From positions 1 to 64,000 of the forward strand of contig NZ_JAMTCP010000010.1 in NCBI RefSeq assembly GCF_024171885.1: a DNA stretch of 64,000 bases, given 5' to 3'. Position 1 is the stretch's first letter. The number at the start of each line of letters is the position of its first letter. Of the stretch, positions 21,991 to 31,081 are shown one piece after another. The translations under genes were made by a program, and so were the position numbers. Below the pieces are notes generated by a model. The model was given only the letters and a program-made list of their open reading frames with translations, did not search any database and was not told the origin of the DNA. This stretch comes from Streptoalloteichus tenebrarius (GTDB taxonomy: Bacteria; Actinomycetota; Actinomycetes; Mycobacteriales; Pseudonocardiaceae).

Positions 21991-24508
21991 TGCCCCGCAA
22001 CCGTTCCGCGGCGAGCCGACGCAGCCGGCCGGCGGCGCGTTTGGCGACCTCTGTCGGTCCTCCCGCGTCCAGGTACTCCCTGACCAGCGCGATGTCCCTC
22101 CTGAGCCGGCCGGCCGCGCCCAACGGGGCCGGGCGCACCAGCGGCGCGTGGCTGCCCCGCAGCCGGTCCGCGGCCGGGCGCGGGTTGCGGCAGAAGTCCA
22201 CCAGGGGAGCCAGCACGTTCTCCCAGGTGAACCGCTCCCGCACCAGCGCGATCCGCTCCCGGCAGGTGGCGGCGAACTCCTCGTCGTAGAGGACCCGCTC
22301 CAGGGCGTCGGCCAACGCCTCGGGGTCCTCGGCGGGCACGACCACACCCAGCCGCTCCCCGCGCACCAGGTCGGCGAACGAGTCGCCGTCGGTGGTGACG
22401 ATCGGCAACCCGGCCCACAGGTAGTCCAGCACGCGCGTGCGGAACGCGAACTCGGTCTCCACGTGCTCGTAGTGCGTGGTGACGCCGCAGTCGCCGTCCA
22501 GCAGCCAGTTCTGCCGCTCGTGGTACGGGACCCAGGTCTCGTTGAAGAAGACGTGCTCGCCGACGAGCCCGAGCCGCTGCGCGAGCCGGCGGGTCTGCCC
22601 GGCGACCCCCATCTCCGGCACGTCCGGGTTCGGGTGCTTCATGCCGAGGAAGAACAGCCGCACGTCGTCGTGCGCGCCGCGCAGCCGGTCGACGGCCCGG
22701 ACCAGGGTGAGCGGGTCGAACCAGTTGTAGACCCCGCCCGCCCACAGCACGACCTTGTCGTCCTCGCCGATGCCCGGCACCACGCCCTTGATGGCCGGGC
22801 CGGTGCGCTCGGGGGCCTTGCCCGGCAGGCCGAACGGCACCTCGGCCAGCAACGACCGGACCGTGGGGTCGGTGTCGTACAGCGCGGGGGTCAGGCGGCC
22901 CAACGCGGCCAGGTGGCCCAGCCAGAAGTGCCGCTGGCGCCGCGAGGCGCACAGGAAGAAGTCGCCGCGCCGGAGCTGCGCGTTGAGCACGTCGGTCACG
23001 CCGAGCAGGTCGAGCCGCCGCCGCTCGTCGTCGCCGTCCTTGCCCTGCTCCAGCAGCTCCAGGTGCATCGGGTCGTAGACGTCGCAGACGACGATCTTGG
23101 TGGAGTCGGCGGCCTTGAGCTTCGGCGCCATCTCCAGCACGTGGCCCTGCAACACGACCACGTCGGCCCAGTCGACGTGCTCGCCCAGGTCCCTCGGCCG
23201 GCTCTGGACGACGGGGAAGGCCGACCGCGGGGGCGCGCACTGCGGGTTGACCGTCACCAGGCGCACGTCGTGCTCGCCGGAGAGCACGTCGGCCATGTGC
23301 CACGCCCGGATCGCCGGGCCCGCCATCCGCTCGCCGATCGCGTCGCCGGTGATCACGACGATCCGCCGGGGCCGACCGAACACCTCCTCCAGCCCGAACG
23401 CCTCGACCAGCACGTCGTGCGCGGCGAGGTAGCGCGGGAGCGGGTAGGCCGGCTCCATCGCCTTGCGCATCAACGGGACCAGGTCGGCGTCGGTGCGCAC
23501 GCGGGAGGACTGCTCGACCCGCCGCGACTCGGCGAGGGAGGGCAGCAGCTCGACGAACTGGTCGATGGCCAGCACCCCGGCCAGCGCGTCCCTGGACAGG
23601 GCCACCGGCGCGTCGTCCTCGGACCGGTCGGCCGGCCGGCGCGTGATCTCCAACTGGGTGGCGTCCAGCTCGCCCCTGGCGGTCGCACGGCGCACGGCCA
23701 GCGCGAGGGCCGCCGGCAGCACCTTCGCCAGGCTCTCGTCCGAGAGGTTCTTGTAGAGGGTCGCCAGCGCGTTGCGCTCCAGCAGGTAGAACTCGCGCGC
23801 CGAGTGCACGCCGCCCATGGAGCCGTGGTGGCGGTGGAAGGTCAGCGAGCGCGGCTCGTACCGCACGCGCCAGCCGCGCAGGTTGAGCCGCCACCCGAGG
23901 TCGACGTCCTCATAGAACATGAAGTAGCGCTCGTCGAAGCCGCCCAGCTCGCGGAACAGCTCGGCGCGCACGAACATCGCCGAGCCGGTGCCGAACAGCA
24001 CGTCCCTCGGCGCGTCGAGCTGGTCGGGGGAGACCGCGTCCACCGGCTGCCCGGCGTGCCGCTTGTAGCCCATGCCGAACCAGGTCAGGCCGCCGTCGAC
24101 GAAGTCGACGGTCCGGCCCTCCCAGTCGAGGACCTTGCTGGCGACCGCGCCGACCGTGGGCTCGGCCCGCAGCACGGCCACGGCGGCGCGCACCCAGTCG
24201 CGGTCCGGTCGCGCGTCGTTGTTGAGGAAGGCCACGACCTCGCCCCGCGCGTGCCGCACGCCCAGGTTGCAGCCGCCGGCGAAGCCCAGGTTCTCCGGCG
24301 CCTCGACCAGCTCGACGTCGGGCGCGGCCTCGCGCAGGCGCTCCGCGCTCCCGTCGCCCGAGGCGTTGTCGACGCAGATCACCTGTAGCCGGTCGGCCGG
24401 GTAGTCCACCTCCGAGCGCAGGGCGCGCAGGCAGGTGATGGTGTCGTCGGCCCCGCGGTAGTTGACCACCACCACGGACACCAGGGGCAGCATCCCCTGC
24501 TCCGGCAC
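21977..24508 (-). CDS. bifunctional GT2-GT4 glycosyltransferase fusion
   Basis: 843 residues from GTG 24508 with AAGGAGCCCGAG upstream. The N-terminal half is a GT2 domain: VSVVVVNYRGADDT, CVDNASGDGS, AFLNNDARPD (DxD region) and FDERYFMFYEDVDLGWR. From about residue 390 a second GT4-like domain follows: VVITGDAIGERMAGPAIRAW, then LWAGGVYNWFDP and a C-terminal LWAGLPIVTTDGD segment. The C-terminus is basic. Two transferases in one chain suggest successive sugar additions to one lipid-linked acceptor. Co-transcribed with the GT4 gene at 20890. Confidence 0.85.
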   Translation of the reverse strand: MPEQGMLPLVSVVVVNYRGADDTITCLRALRSEVDYPADRLQVICVDNASGDGSAERLREAAPDVELVEAPENLGFAGGCNLGVRHARGEVVAFLNNDARPDRDWVRAAVAVLRAEPTVGAVASKVLDWEGRTVDFVDGGLTWFGMGYKRHAGQPVDAVSPDQLDAPRDVLFGTGSAMFVRAELFRELGGFDERYFMFYEDVDLGWRLNLRGWRVRYEPRSLTFHRHHGSMGGVHSAREFYLLERNALATLYKNLSDESLAKVLPAALALAVRRATARGELDATQLEITRRPADRSEDDAPVALSRDALAGVLAIDQFVELLPSLAESRRVEQSSRVRTDADLVPLMRKAMEPAYPLPRYLAAHDVLVEAFGLEEVFGRPRRIVVITGDAIGERMAGPAIRAWHMADVLSGEHDVRLVTVNPQCAPPRSAFPVVQSRPRDLGEHVDWADVVVLQGHVLEMAPKLKAADSTKIVVCDVYDPMHLELLEQGKDGDDERRRLDLLGVTDVLNAQLRRGDFFLCASRRQRHFWLGHLAALGRLTPALYDTDPTVRSLLAEVPFGLPGKAPERTGPAIKGVVPGIGEDDKVVLWAGGVYNWFDPLTLVRAVDRLRGAHDDVRLFFLGMKHPNPDVPEMGVAGQTRRLAQRLGLVGEHVFFNETWVPYHERQNWLLDGDCGVTTHYEHVETEFAFRTRVLDYLWAGLPIVTTDGDSFADLVRGERLGVVVPAEDPEALADALERVLYDEEFAATCRERIALVRERFTWENVLAPLVDFCRNPRPAADRLRGSHAPLVRPAPLGAAGRLRRDIALVREYLDAGGPTEVAKRAAGRLRRLAAERLRGNGSR

Positions 24509-24526
24509 CTCGGGCTCCTTCCGTCA

Positions 24527-24550
24527 CGTCGGTTTTCCCTCGAACCGACG
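24527..24550. promoter_or_regulatory. 8-bp inverted repeat upstream of the GT2-GT4 gene
   Basis: CGTCGGTT and AACCGACG face each other around an 8-nt loop, 18 nt before the GTG start. It could be a leader hairpin, an operator, or the terminator of the upstream GT2 gene. Confidence 0.4.
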
Positions 24551-24739
24551 GCAGGGCGCGGTCTCGCGCGTGGGCCCGCGGGCGGTTCTCCGGTGGGCAT
24601 AGCGTGCCTCATCACGACGGGTGGTGGGGCGGGTACCGGAAGGTTGGGCGGCCGAACAGCGGTCAGGCGGCGCCCCAGGCGTTGTGATGTCGGACACGCT
24701 TCGCGTGGGGATCCTGGTTCGGTCCCCCGAACGCGGTGG

Positions 24740-25711
24740 TCACCGGCCCGCCCACCGGTGCCAGACCGCGCCACGGCCGACGACGCGACGCCGGCCGATC
24801 CTCCGCCTGGCCGAGAGCGTCTCCGGGAGCCGCGCCAGCACCTCGCCCAGCACGCGCAGGCGCAGCGAGACCCGGAAGTTCCGCGCGTCGGGGACCTCGC
24901 GCCCCAGCGCGCGCCGCGCCGGGAGCAGGGCGGTGATCACGGCGAAGCGCGTCAGCTCCCTGGCGGCGACCTCGGCCGGCGCGCACCGCAGCAGGGTCAG
25001 CAGCCGGTTGCGCTCGTTCCAGAGGTGGAACTGGGTCGAGCCGGGGTGGGTGCTCGCGCCGTGGCGGTGGCCGACCCTGGCCGCCGGCACGGTCACGATC
25101 CGCCGCCCCGCCAGACGCAGCCGCCACGCCGTGTCGGTGTCCTCGTAGTAGCAGAAGAAGTCGGCGGGGACGCCGCCGACGGCGCGGAGCGCGTCCACCC
25201 GCATCAGCACCGCCCCGCCACAGAAGCCGAAGGGCTCGCCGCCGGGCGGGGGCTCCGGGAGGTCCGCGCCGTGGCCGTCGGGGGTCAGCCGCACACCCGC
25301 CGACTGGACCGACCCGTCGGCGCGCAGCAGCAGGGAGCCGGCGGCGGCGACCCGGGGGTCGGCGTCGAGCGCGTCCTCCAACGCGCCCAGCCAGCCCGGC
25401 TCCGGCGCGGCGTCGTCGTTGAGCCACGCGACCCACGGAGTGTCCACATGGGACAGCGCAACCGCGAGGCCGCCCGCGTAGCCGAGGTTCCTGCCGAGCC
25501 GGAGCACCCGTGGCCGGCTCGGGTGCGCGGCGAGCAGGTCGGCCGTGCCGTCGTCGGAGGCGTTGTCCACCACGAGCGTCCTGTGTGGACGGTCCTGGGC
25601 GGCGAGCGCGTCGAGGCACCCGCCGACGTGCTCGCGGCCCCGCCACGTCACGACCACGACCGTGGTGCGCGCCGGGTTCCGCTCCGCCTGTTCCGCCACG
25701 GCCGCAAACAC
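24740..25711 (-). CDS. GT2-family glycosyltransferase
   Basis: 323 residues from GTG 25711, preceded by GGGGAGGACCTA. GT2 motifs: VVVVTWRGRE, VVDNASDDGTADLL, NLGYAGGLAVAL, AWLNDDAAPEPGW (DxD-type metal site) and FFCYYEDTDTAWRLRL. It resembles WbbL-type rhamnosyltransferases. The longer open frame (to 25924) is repeat-derived and unlikely to be translated. It is divergent from a GT4 gene. Confidence 0.85.
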   Translation of the reverse strand: MFAAVAEQAERNPARTTVVVVTWRGREHVGGCLDALAAQDRPHRTLVVDNASDDGTADLLAAHPSRPRVLRLGRNLGYAGGLAVALSHVDTPWVAWLNDDAAPEPGWLGALEDALDADPRVAAAGSLLLRADGSVQSAGVRLTPDGHGADLPEPPPGGEPFGFCGGAVLMRVDALRAVGGVPADFFCYYEDTDTAWRLRLAGRRIVTVPAARVGHRHGASTHPGSTQFHLWNERNRLLTLLRCAPAEVAARELTRFAVITALLPARRALGREVPDARNFRVSLRLRVLGEVLARLPETLSARRRIGRRRVVGRGAVWHRWAGR

Positions 25712-25768
25712 TAGGTCCTCCCCGGCCGGGGGCCTCGCGTGGGGAGCACCGTCGGCTGCGGGCACTGC

Positions 25769-25819
25769 GAGCACGTGGGCGCTGTGAGCACGTGGGCCCT
25801 GGGAGCACGTGGGCACTGC
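25769..25819. repeat. three 17-bp tandem repeats, each with a CACGTG palindrome
   Basis: Units 25769-25785, 25786-25802 and 25803-25819 share GAGCACGTGGGC. CACGTG cores lie at 25772, 25789 and 25806, exactly 17 bp apart, with a degenerate fourth unit following. They sit in the divergent region between two glycosyltransferase genes and could bind a regulator cooperatively. Confidence 0.7.
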
Positions 25820-25901
25820 GGACACCTGTGGGGACGCTGGGCACCGGGGGTCGGGGCCGGGCACGGTCGGGCCGGACACGGCCTGTGCGAGGCTGACCGG
25901 C

Positions 25902-27038
25902 GTGCCCCAGCTCGTCGTGATCACCGAGCAGCTCCTCGCCCCGGTGCCGGGCGGGACCGGACGCTACACCCGGGAACTGGCCAGGGCGCTGGCCGCGACG
26001 GCGCCGGCCGGCTGGGAGGTCGGCGGGGTGGTCGCCCGGCACCCCGACCCCGCCGCCGCCGTGATCCCCGGCGTCGCGGGACCACGGGTGCTGCCGCTGC
26101 CCCCGCGCGCCCTGGTCGCCGCGTGGGAGCAGGGGCTGCCGCTGTGGCCGGGCGGCGACGCCGTGCACGCGCCCACCCCGCTCGCGCCGCCCGCCGGGCG
26201 CCGGGGCCGGCGGCTCGTCGTGACCGTGCACGACACCGTGCCGTGGACGCACCCCGAGACGCTCACCCGCCGGGGCGCGCTCTGGCACCGCAAGGTGATC
26301 CGCAGGGCGGCGGACCGGGCCGACGCCCTGGTCGTGCCGACCGCCGCCGTCGCGGCCGAGCTGGGCCGGCACGCGCCCGGCCAGGCCAGGGTGCACGTGG
26401 TGGGCGAGGGCGTGCCGGAGGTGCTCGCCGTGCCGCCGTCGGACGAGACCGTCGCGCGGGTCACCGCCCGGCTCGGCCTCCCGAACCGGTACGTGCTCGC
26501 GGTGGGCACCATCGAGCCCCGCAAGGGCGTCGAGACGCTCGTCGAGGCGATGGGCCGCTCCGACGCTCCCGACCTGCCCCTGGTCCTGGCCGGCGCGCCG
26601 GGCTGGGGCGGCGTCGAGCCCAGGGAGCTGGCCCGGCGGCACTACCTGCCGGAGGAGCGCCTCCACCTGCTCGGCCGGATCAGCGACGAGGAGCTGGCCG
26701 TCGTGCTGCACCGGGCGACGGTGCTCGCCGCGCCGAGCATGGCCGAGGGGTTCGGGCTGCCCGTGCTGGAGGCGATGGCCGCCGGCGTGCCCGTCGTGCA
26801 CTCCGACGCCCCGGCCCTGGTCGAGGTGGCCGGCGGCGCGGGCGTCGTGGTGAAACGCGGCGACGCCGCGGGGCTGGCCCGCGCGCTGCGCGCGGTCGTC
26901 GACGACGAGGGCCGACGGGCCGGGATGGCGGAGGCCGGGCGTCGGCGGGCCGCGCGGCACCGGTGGGAGGACGCCGCCGAGGCCGTCTGGCGGATACACC
27001 TGGAATTGCACGGCTCCGTGCGTCGAGGGTCGCGCTGA
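25902..27038 (+). CDS. GT4-family glycosyltransferase
   Basis: 378 residues from GTG 25902. Motifs: VPGGTGRYTREL, VVTVHDTVPW, YVLAVGTIEPRKG, and MAEGFGLPVLEAMAAGVPVV with the E-x7-E donor-binding motif. The donor and acceptor are unknown. A weak -10-like GAGGCT sits 7 nt upstream, and no Shine-Dalgarno sequence is obvious. It is followed by a second GT4 gene 102 bp downstream. Confidence 0.85.
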   Translation: MPQLVVITEQLLAPVPGGTGRYTRELARALAATAPAGWEVGGVVARHPDPAAAVIPGVAGPRVLPLPPRALVAAWEQGLPLWPGGDAVHAPTPLAPPAGRRGRRLVVTVHDTVPWTHPETLTRRGALWHRKVIRRAADRADALVVPTAAVAAELGRHAPGQARVHVVGEGVPEVLAVPPSDETVARVTARLGLPNRYVLAVGTIEPRKGVETLVEAMGRSDAPDLPLVLAGAPGWGGVEPRELARRHYLPEERLHLLGRISDEELAVVLHRATVLAAPSMAEGFGLPVLEAMAAGVPVVHSDAPALVEVAGGAGVVVKRGDAAGLARALRAVVDDEGRRAGMAEAGRRRAARHRWEDAAEAVWRIHLELHGSVRRGSR

Positions 27039-27128
27039 GCGACGACGACGGGCCGGGCGCGGCCGAGGTCATGCCGCCAAGTGGGGTGTGACTCGACCAA
27101 ACGGGACCTCGGCGGTCACCACGAGGCT

Positions 27129-27134
27129 TAGGCT
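27129..27134 (+). promoter_or_regulatory. -10 element TAGGCT, leaderless GT4 gene
   Basis: TAGGCT, 6 nt, then GTG 27141, with no Shine-Dalgarno sequence. Confidence 0.55.
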
Positions 27135-27140
27135 TCCCGG

Positions 27141-28292
27141 GTGCCCCTCGCCGATCCCCACGTGCTCGTCGACGCGACCGCCATCCCCGCCGACCGCGGG
27201 GGTGTCGGCCGCTACGTGGACGCGTTGGTGGCCGCGTTGGACGCGGACGGCGCCCGCCTGACGGTCGTCTGTCAGCCCAGGGACGCCGAGCTGTTCGGCC
27301 GGCTCGCCCCGGGGGCCAGGGTGGCTCCCGCCGCCGAGGCCGTCGCCACCAGGACCGCCCGCCTCACCTGGGAGCAGACCACCCTGCCCCGGCTGGTCCG
27401 CCGGCTGGGCGTGGACGTGGTGCACTCACCGCACTACACCACCCCGCTGGCCAACCCGGTCGCCTCCGTGGTCACGCTGCACGACGCGACCTTCTTCACC
27501 GACGCGGGGCTGCACTCGTCGGTGAAGGCGCGGTTCTTCCGGGCGTGGACCAGGGCGTCCCTGCGCCGCGCCGAGATCAACGTCGTGCCCAGCAGGGCGA
27601 CCGCGGACGAGCTGGTGCGCGTCGCCGGGGCCGACCGGAGGGCGCTCCAGGTCGCCCACCACGGCGTGGACACCGAGCGGTTCCACCCGCCGACGCCGGA
27701 GGACGTCGCGGCCGTCCGCCGCGACCTGGCGCTGGGGGACACCCCGTACGTGGCGTTCCTCGGCGCGCTGGAGCCGAGGAAGAACGTGCCCGCCCTGATC
27801 AGGGGGTTCGCCATGGCCTGCGCGGGCAGGGCGGACGCGCCCGCCCTCGTGCTCGCCGGGCAGCCGGGGTGGGACGGCCAGGTGGAACGCGCCCTCGACG
27901 CGGTGCCGCACCGGTTCCGGGTGATCCGCGCCGGCTACCTGCCGTTCGAGGCGCTGGCCGGGTTCCTCGGCGGGGCCGAGCTGGTCGCCTATCCCAGCCT
28001 TGGCGAGGGCTTCGGCCTGCCGGTGCTGGAGGCCATGGCCTGCGGGGCGTGCGTGCTGACCACCCGCCGGCTGAGCCTGCCCGAGGTCGGCGGCGACGCC
28101 GTGGCCTACTGCGGCGTCGGCGCCGGGGACATCGCGGCCGCGCTCGGCGAGCTGCTCGACGACCCGGCGCGGCGGGCGGCGCTGGCCAGCGCGGCGCAGC
28201 GGCGGTCGAAGGAGTTCTCGTGGGCGGCCAGCGCGGTGCGTCACCGGGAGGCGTACGACCGGGCGCACGTCCTGCGCCGTCGGGGCCGCTGA
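27141..28292 (+). CDS. GT4-family glycosyltransferase
   Basis: 383 residues. DRGGVGRYVDAL near the N-terminus, VVTLHDATFF, YVAFLGALEPRKN and LGEGFGLPVLEAMACGACVLT are GT-B/GT4 features. It resembles the mannosyl/rhamnosyltransferases of polysaccharide clusters. The gene appears to be transcribed from its own leaderless promoter and precedes wbbL by 50 bp. Confidence 0.85.
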   Translation: MPLADPHVLVDATAIPADRGGVGRYVDALVAALDADGARLTVVCQPRDAELFGRLAPGARVAPAAEAVATRTARLTWEQTTLPRLVRRLGVDVVHSPHYTTPLANPVASVVTLHDATFFTDAGLHSSVKARFFRAWTRASLRRAEINVVPSRATADELVRVAGADRRALQVAHHGVDTERFHPPTPEDVAAVRRDLALGDTPYVAFLGALEPRKNVPALIRGFAMACAGRADAPALVLAGQPGWDGQVERALDAVPHRFRVIRAGYLPFEALAGFLGGAELVAYPSLGEGFGLPVLEAMACGACVLTTRRLSLPEVGGDAVAYCGVGAGDIAAALGELLDDPARRAALASAAQRRSKEFSWAASAVRHREAYDRAHVLRRRGR

Positions 28293-28342
28293 CGCCCCCG
28301 GGCACGGGTGCGCCGCGTCGGCCAGCGGCAGAATGTGGCGGC

Positions 28343-29230
28343 GTGAGCCAGCCTCAGACCGTGTCCCACACCGCGCCGTACGGCGACCAGCTCGCCGTCG
28401 TGACAGTGACCTACTCGCCGGGAGAGGCGCTGGAGCGCTTCCTGGACAGCCTCGACAAGGCGACGACGCGCCCGTTCCGGGTCGTGCTCGCCGACAACGG
28501 CTCGGTGGACGGCGCGCCGGAGCGCGCCGCGGAGCGGGAGGGCGTCGAGCTGTTCCGCACCGGCGCGAACCTGGGCTACGGCACCGCGGCGAACCGCGCG
28601 GTCGCGCAGCTACCGCGCGAGGTCGGCTGGGTGGTGGTGGCCAACCCGGACATCGAGTGGGCTCCGGGGTCGCTGGACGCGTTGCTGGCCGCGACCGGGC
28701 GGTGGCGGCGTGGCGGCGCGTTCGGGCCGCTGGTCCGCGAGCCCGACGGCGCCGTGTACCCGTCGGCGCGGCTGGTTCCCTCGCTGGGCAAGGGGATCGG
28801 GCACGCGGTGCTGGGCAAGGTGTGGCCGGGCAACCCCTGGAGCCGGGCCTACCGCCAGTCCGACACCGAGGTCGTCGAGCGCACCGCCGGCTGGTTGTCC
28901 GGGTCGTGCCTGCTGCTGCGGCGCTCCGCGTTCGACTCCGTCGACGGGTTCGACCCCAGGTACTTCATGTACTTCGAGGACGTCGACCTCGGGGACCGGC
29001 TGGGCAGGGCGGGGTGGCTCAACGTCTACGTGCCCAGCGCCGAGGTGACCCACATCGGCGGGCACTCCACCCGGCACTCCTCGGCCCGCATGCTCGCGGT
29101 GCACCACCGCAGCGCCTACCAGTTCATCGCCGACCGGCACCCCGGCCCGCTGTGGGCTCCGCTGCGTCTGGCGGTGCGGGCCGGGCTCGCGGTGCGCGCG
29201 AAGCTGGAGGTTCGCGCCAGCGGCGGATGA
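28343..29230 (+). CDS. wbbL: rhamnosyltransferase WbbL-like, GT2
   Basis: 295 residues from GTG 28343. Motifs: AVVTVTYSPGEALERFL, VLADNGSVDG, NLGYGTAANRAV, VVANPDIEWAPGS and YFMYFEDVDLGDRLGRAG. In M. tuberculosis WbbL (Rv3265c) adds L-rhamnose to decaprenyl-PP-GlcNAc, making the arabinogalactan linker. Here it lies between the rhamnose genes and the manC-type gene, as in mycobacteria but separated from rmlD by four other glycosyltransferase genes. Confidence 0.85.
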   Translation: MSQPQTVSHTAPYGDQLAVVTVTYSPGEALERFLDSLDKATTRPFRVVLADNGSVDGAPERAAEREGVELFRTGANLGYGTAANRAVAQLPREVGWVVVANPDIEWAPGSLDALLAATGRWRRGGAFGPLVREPDGAVYPSARLVPSLGKGIGHAVLGKVWPGNPWSRAYRQSDTEVVERTAGWLSGSCLLLRRSAFDSVDGFDPRYFMYFEDVDLGDRLGRAGWLNVYVPSAEVTHIGGHSTRHSSARMLAVHHRSAYQFIADRHPGPLWAPLRLAVRAGLAVRAKLEVRASGG

Positions 29231-29275
29231 GGGCGTCACGAGCGCCTCGCGGCTCCGGCGCCCGACCGCGCCAGG

Positions 29276-29293
29276 GTGGCCTTCGCCACGTTT
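29276..29293 (+). terminator. weak hairpin after wbbL
   Basis: GTGGC-CTTC-GCCAC followed by GTTTTCC, a short stem with a T-rich end, 45 bp after the wbbL stop. Confidence 0.45.
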
Positions 29294-29366
29294 TCCCCTG
29301 GTGCTGGCCACCCGCTCCCCGTCGGACACGTCATCATCCCCGGGGAGAGATGCGAGGGAGGGGGGT

Positions 29367-29747
29367 TCAGCGCCCGCCCTGCGGCCGTCGCTGCGGGGGC
29401 GCGTAGGGCTTCGGCGCCGCCTGGGAGCCCTGCGGGCCGAACCCGCCGGGCTGGCCGGGTGGCGGCGGTGCGAGGTGGCCGGACTGGCCCGGTGGTGGCG
29501 GCAGCACCTGGCCGTGACCGCCGGGGGGAGGCGCCGGGGGGCGCCCCTGCGCCGGCGTCGGTGGGAGGACGAGCGTCGACTCCAGGTCCGTCGCGTTGCG
29601 CGGATCGACCGAGTCGACCACGATGCGCGGAATCTGGACGGTGTTCGCCGCGTCCATCGGCGAGGTGGCGGAGTCCGGCGTGACGACGAAGCCACCACGG
29701 GCCCTGGCCCTCGCCAGGAGTTCGTCGGCACGCTCGCGAGGGTCCAT
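29367..29747 (-). CDS. hypothetical protein with proline-rich C-terminus
   Basis: 126 residues from ATG 29747 (GGAGAGGTCAGCG upstream). The N-terminal ~55 residues are charged and look folded (D-P-R-E-R-A-D-E-L-L-A-R-A-R-A-R-G-G); the C-terminal half is Pro/Gly/Gln-rich (repeated PPPPGQ). No domain is recognised. It is divergent from the mannose-1-phosphate guanylyltransferase. Confidence 0.6.
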   Translation of the reverse strand: MDPRERADELLARARARGGFVVTPDSATSPMDAANTVQIPRIVVDSVDPRNATDLESTLVLPPTPAQGRPPAPPPGGHGQVLPPPPGQSGHLAPPPPGQPGGFGPQGSQAAPKPYAPPQRRPQGGR

Positions 29748-29858
29748 CGCTGACCTCTCCAGGTGTATTGCGGCGGGTCCGACGCCCGCGTGCTGAGATT
29801 GCTCTGCCAGAGTATTCCCCCTAACGGGGTCCCGTCAGGAAGAGGAGGAGTCAACGGC

Positions 29859-30962
29859 ATGTCGGCCACCCAGCGTCCGTCGCCGGAACCGCTGCGGGGG
29901 GTGGACGCGGTCGTGTTGGTCGGTGGCAAGGGCACGCGGCTGCGCCCGCTCACGCTGTCCGCGCCCAAGCCGATGCTGCCGACCGCGGGCGTGCCCTTCC
30001 TCACCCACCTCCTCTCCCGCATCCGCGCCGCCGGCATCACGCACGTGGTGCTCGGCACCTCCTACAAGGCGTCGGTGTTCGAGGAGCACTTCGGCGACGG
30101 GGCCGCGTTGGGGCTCGACCTGGAGTACGTGGTCGAGAACGAGCCGCTGGACACCGCCGGCGCCATCCGCAACGTCGCCGACCGGCTGCGCGCCGACGAC
30201 GTGATGGTGTTCAACGGCGACATCCTCTCCGGCGTCGACCTGCCCGCCGTGCTCGGCACGCACCGCGAGGTGAACGCGGACGTCACGCTGCACCTGGTGA
30301 AGGTGACCGACCCGCGGCGCTTCGGCTGCGTGCCGACCGACGCCGAGGGCAGGGTGACCGCCTTCCTGGAGAAGACCGAGAACCCGCCGACCGACCAGAT
30401 CAACGCCGGGTGTTACGTGTTCCGGCGCGGCGTGATCGAGGAGATCCCCGCAGGGCGTCCCGTCTCGGTGGAGCGGGAGACCTTCCCCGGCCTGCTCGCC
30501 GCCGGCGCGCGGCTCCAGGGGCACGTGGACGCCTCCTACTGGCTGGACCTCGGCACCCCGGCCGCGTTCGTGCAGGGCAGCGCCGACCTCGTGCGCGGCA
30601 TCGCGCCGTCGGCCGCGCTCCCCGGCGAGCCGGGGCGGGCGATCGTGCTGGACGGCGCGCTGGTGCGGGACGACGCCGAGCTGGTGGGCGGCTCCACCGT
30701 CGGCGCGGGCTGCATGGTCGGCAGCGGCGCCCGGATCGACGGCTCGGTGTTGTTCGACGGGGCGGTCGTGGGCGCGGGCGCGGTCGTGGAGCGCTGCGTC
30801 ATCGGCGCCAACGCCCGGATCGGCGACGGCGCCGTCCTGCGGGGCGTCGTGATCGGTGACGACGCGGTCATCGGGGCGCGCTGCGAGCTGCTCGACGGGG
30901 CCAGGGTCTGGCCGGGCGTCTCCCTGCCCGACGGCTCCGTCCGCTTCTCCACCGACACCTGA
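29859..30962 (+). CDS. manC: mannose-1-phosphate guanylyltransferase
   Basis: 367 residues from ATG 29859 with AGGAGGAG upstream. N-terminal nucleotidyltransferase: VVLVGGKGTRLRPLTLSAPKPMLP, then FNGDILSGVD; C-terminal left-handed beta-helix (hexapeptide repeats, about 270-360). It makes GDP-mannose. Homologue of Rv3264c, sometimes annotated as rmlA2 or manB. It fits with ManB and ManA further along the window. Confidence 0.85.
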   Translation: MSATQRPSPEPLRGVDAVVLVGGKGTRLRPLTLSAPKPMLPTAGVPFLTHLLSRIRAAGITHVVLGTSYKASVFEEHFGDGAALGLDLEYVVENEPLDTAGAIRNVADRLRADDVMVFNGDILSGVDLPAVLGTHREVNADVTLHLVKVTDPRRFGCVPTDAEGRVTAFLEKTENPPTDQINAGCYVFRRGVIEEIPAGRPVSVERETFPGLLAAGARLQGHVDASYWLDLGTPAAFVQGSADLVRGIAPSAALPGEPGRAIVLDGALVRDDAELVGGSTVGAGCMVGSGARIDGSVLFDGAVVGAGAVVERCVIGANARIGDGAVLRGVVIGDDAVIGARCELLDGARVWPGVSLPDGSVRFSTDT

Positions 30963-30985
30963 CCCGCGCCCCGACCTGTCACCGA

Positions 30986-31015
30986 GCGACCGGGTCGCCG
31001 ACGGCGACGGGTCGC
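30986..31015 (+). terminator. manC terminator
   Basis: Inverted repeat GCGACC/GTCGCC halves with a short bulge (30986-30999 against 31003-31015), followed by GTCTTCC. Confidence 0.6.
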
Positions 31016-31069
31016 GTCTTCCCAGATCAGCGCGGTCAGCGCCGGCGCGGGGAGCGCGGGGGGAAGGCT

Positions 31070-31075
31070 TAGACT
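31070..31075 (+). promoter_or_regulatory. -10 element TAGACT, leaderless DNA glycosylase gene
   Basis: TAGACT, 6 nt (CCGCGG), then GTG 31082, with no Shine-Dalgarno sequence. Confidence 0.5.
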
Positions 31076-31081
31076 CCGCGG

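Noticed and set aside
21543..23894. 783-codon open frame on the minus strand
   Set aside because: Arg/Ala/Gly-rich alternative frame of the GT2-GT4 fusion, whose own frame has clear motifs.
28328..28343. Leaderless start of wbbL from CAGAAT
   Set aside because: The hexamer lacks the T at position 1; too weak to list as a promoter.
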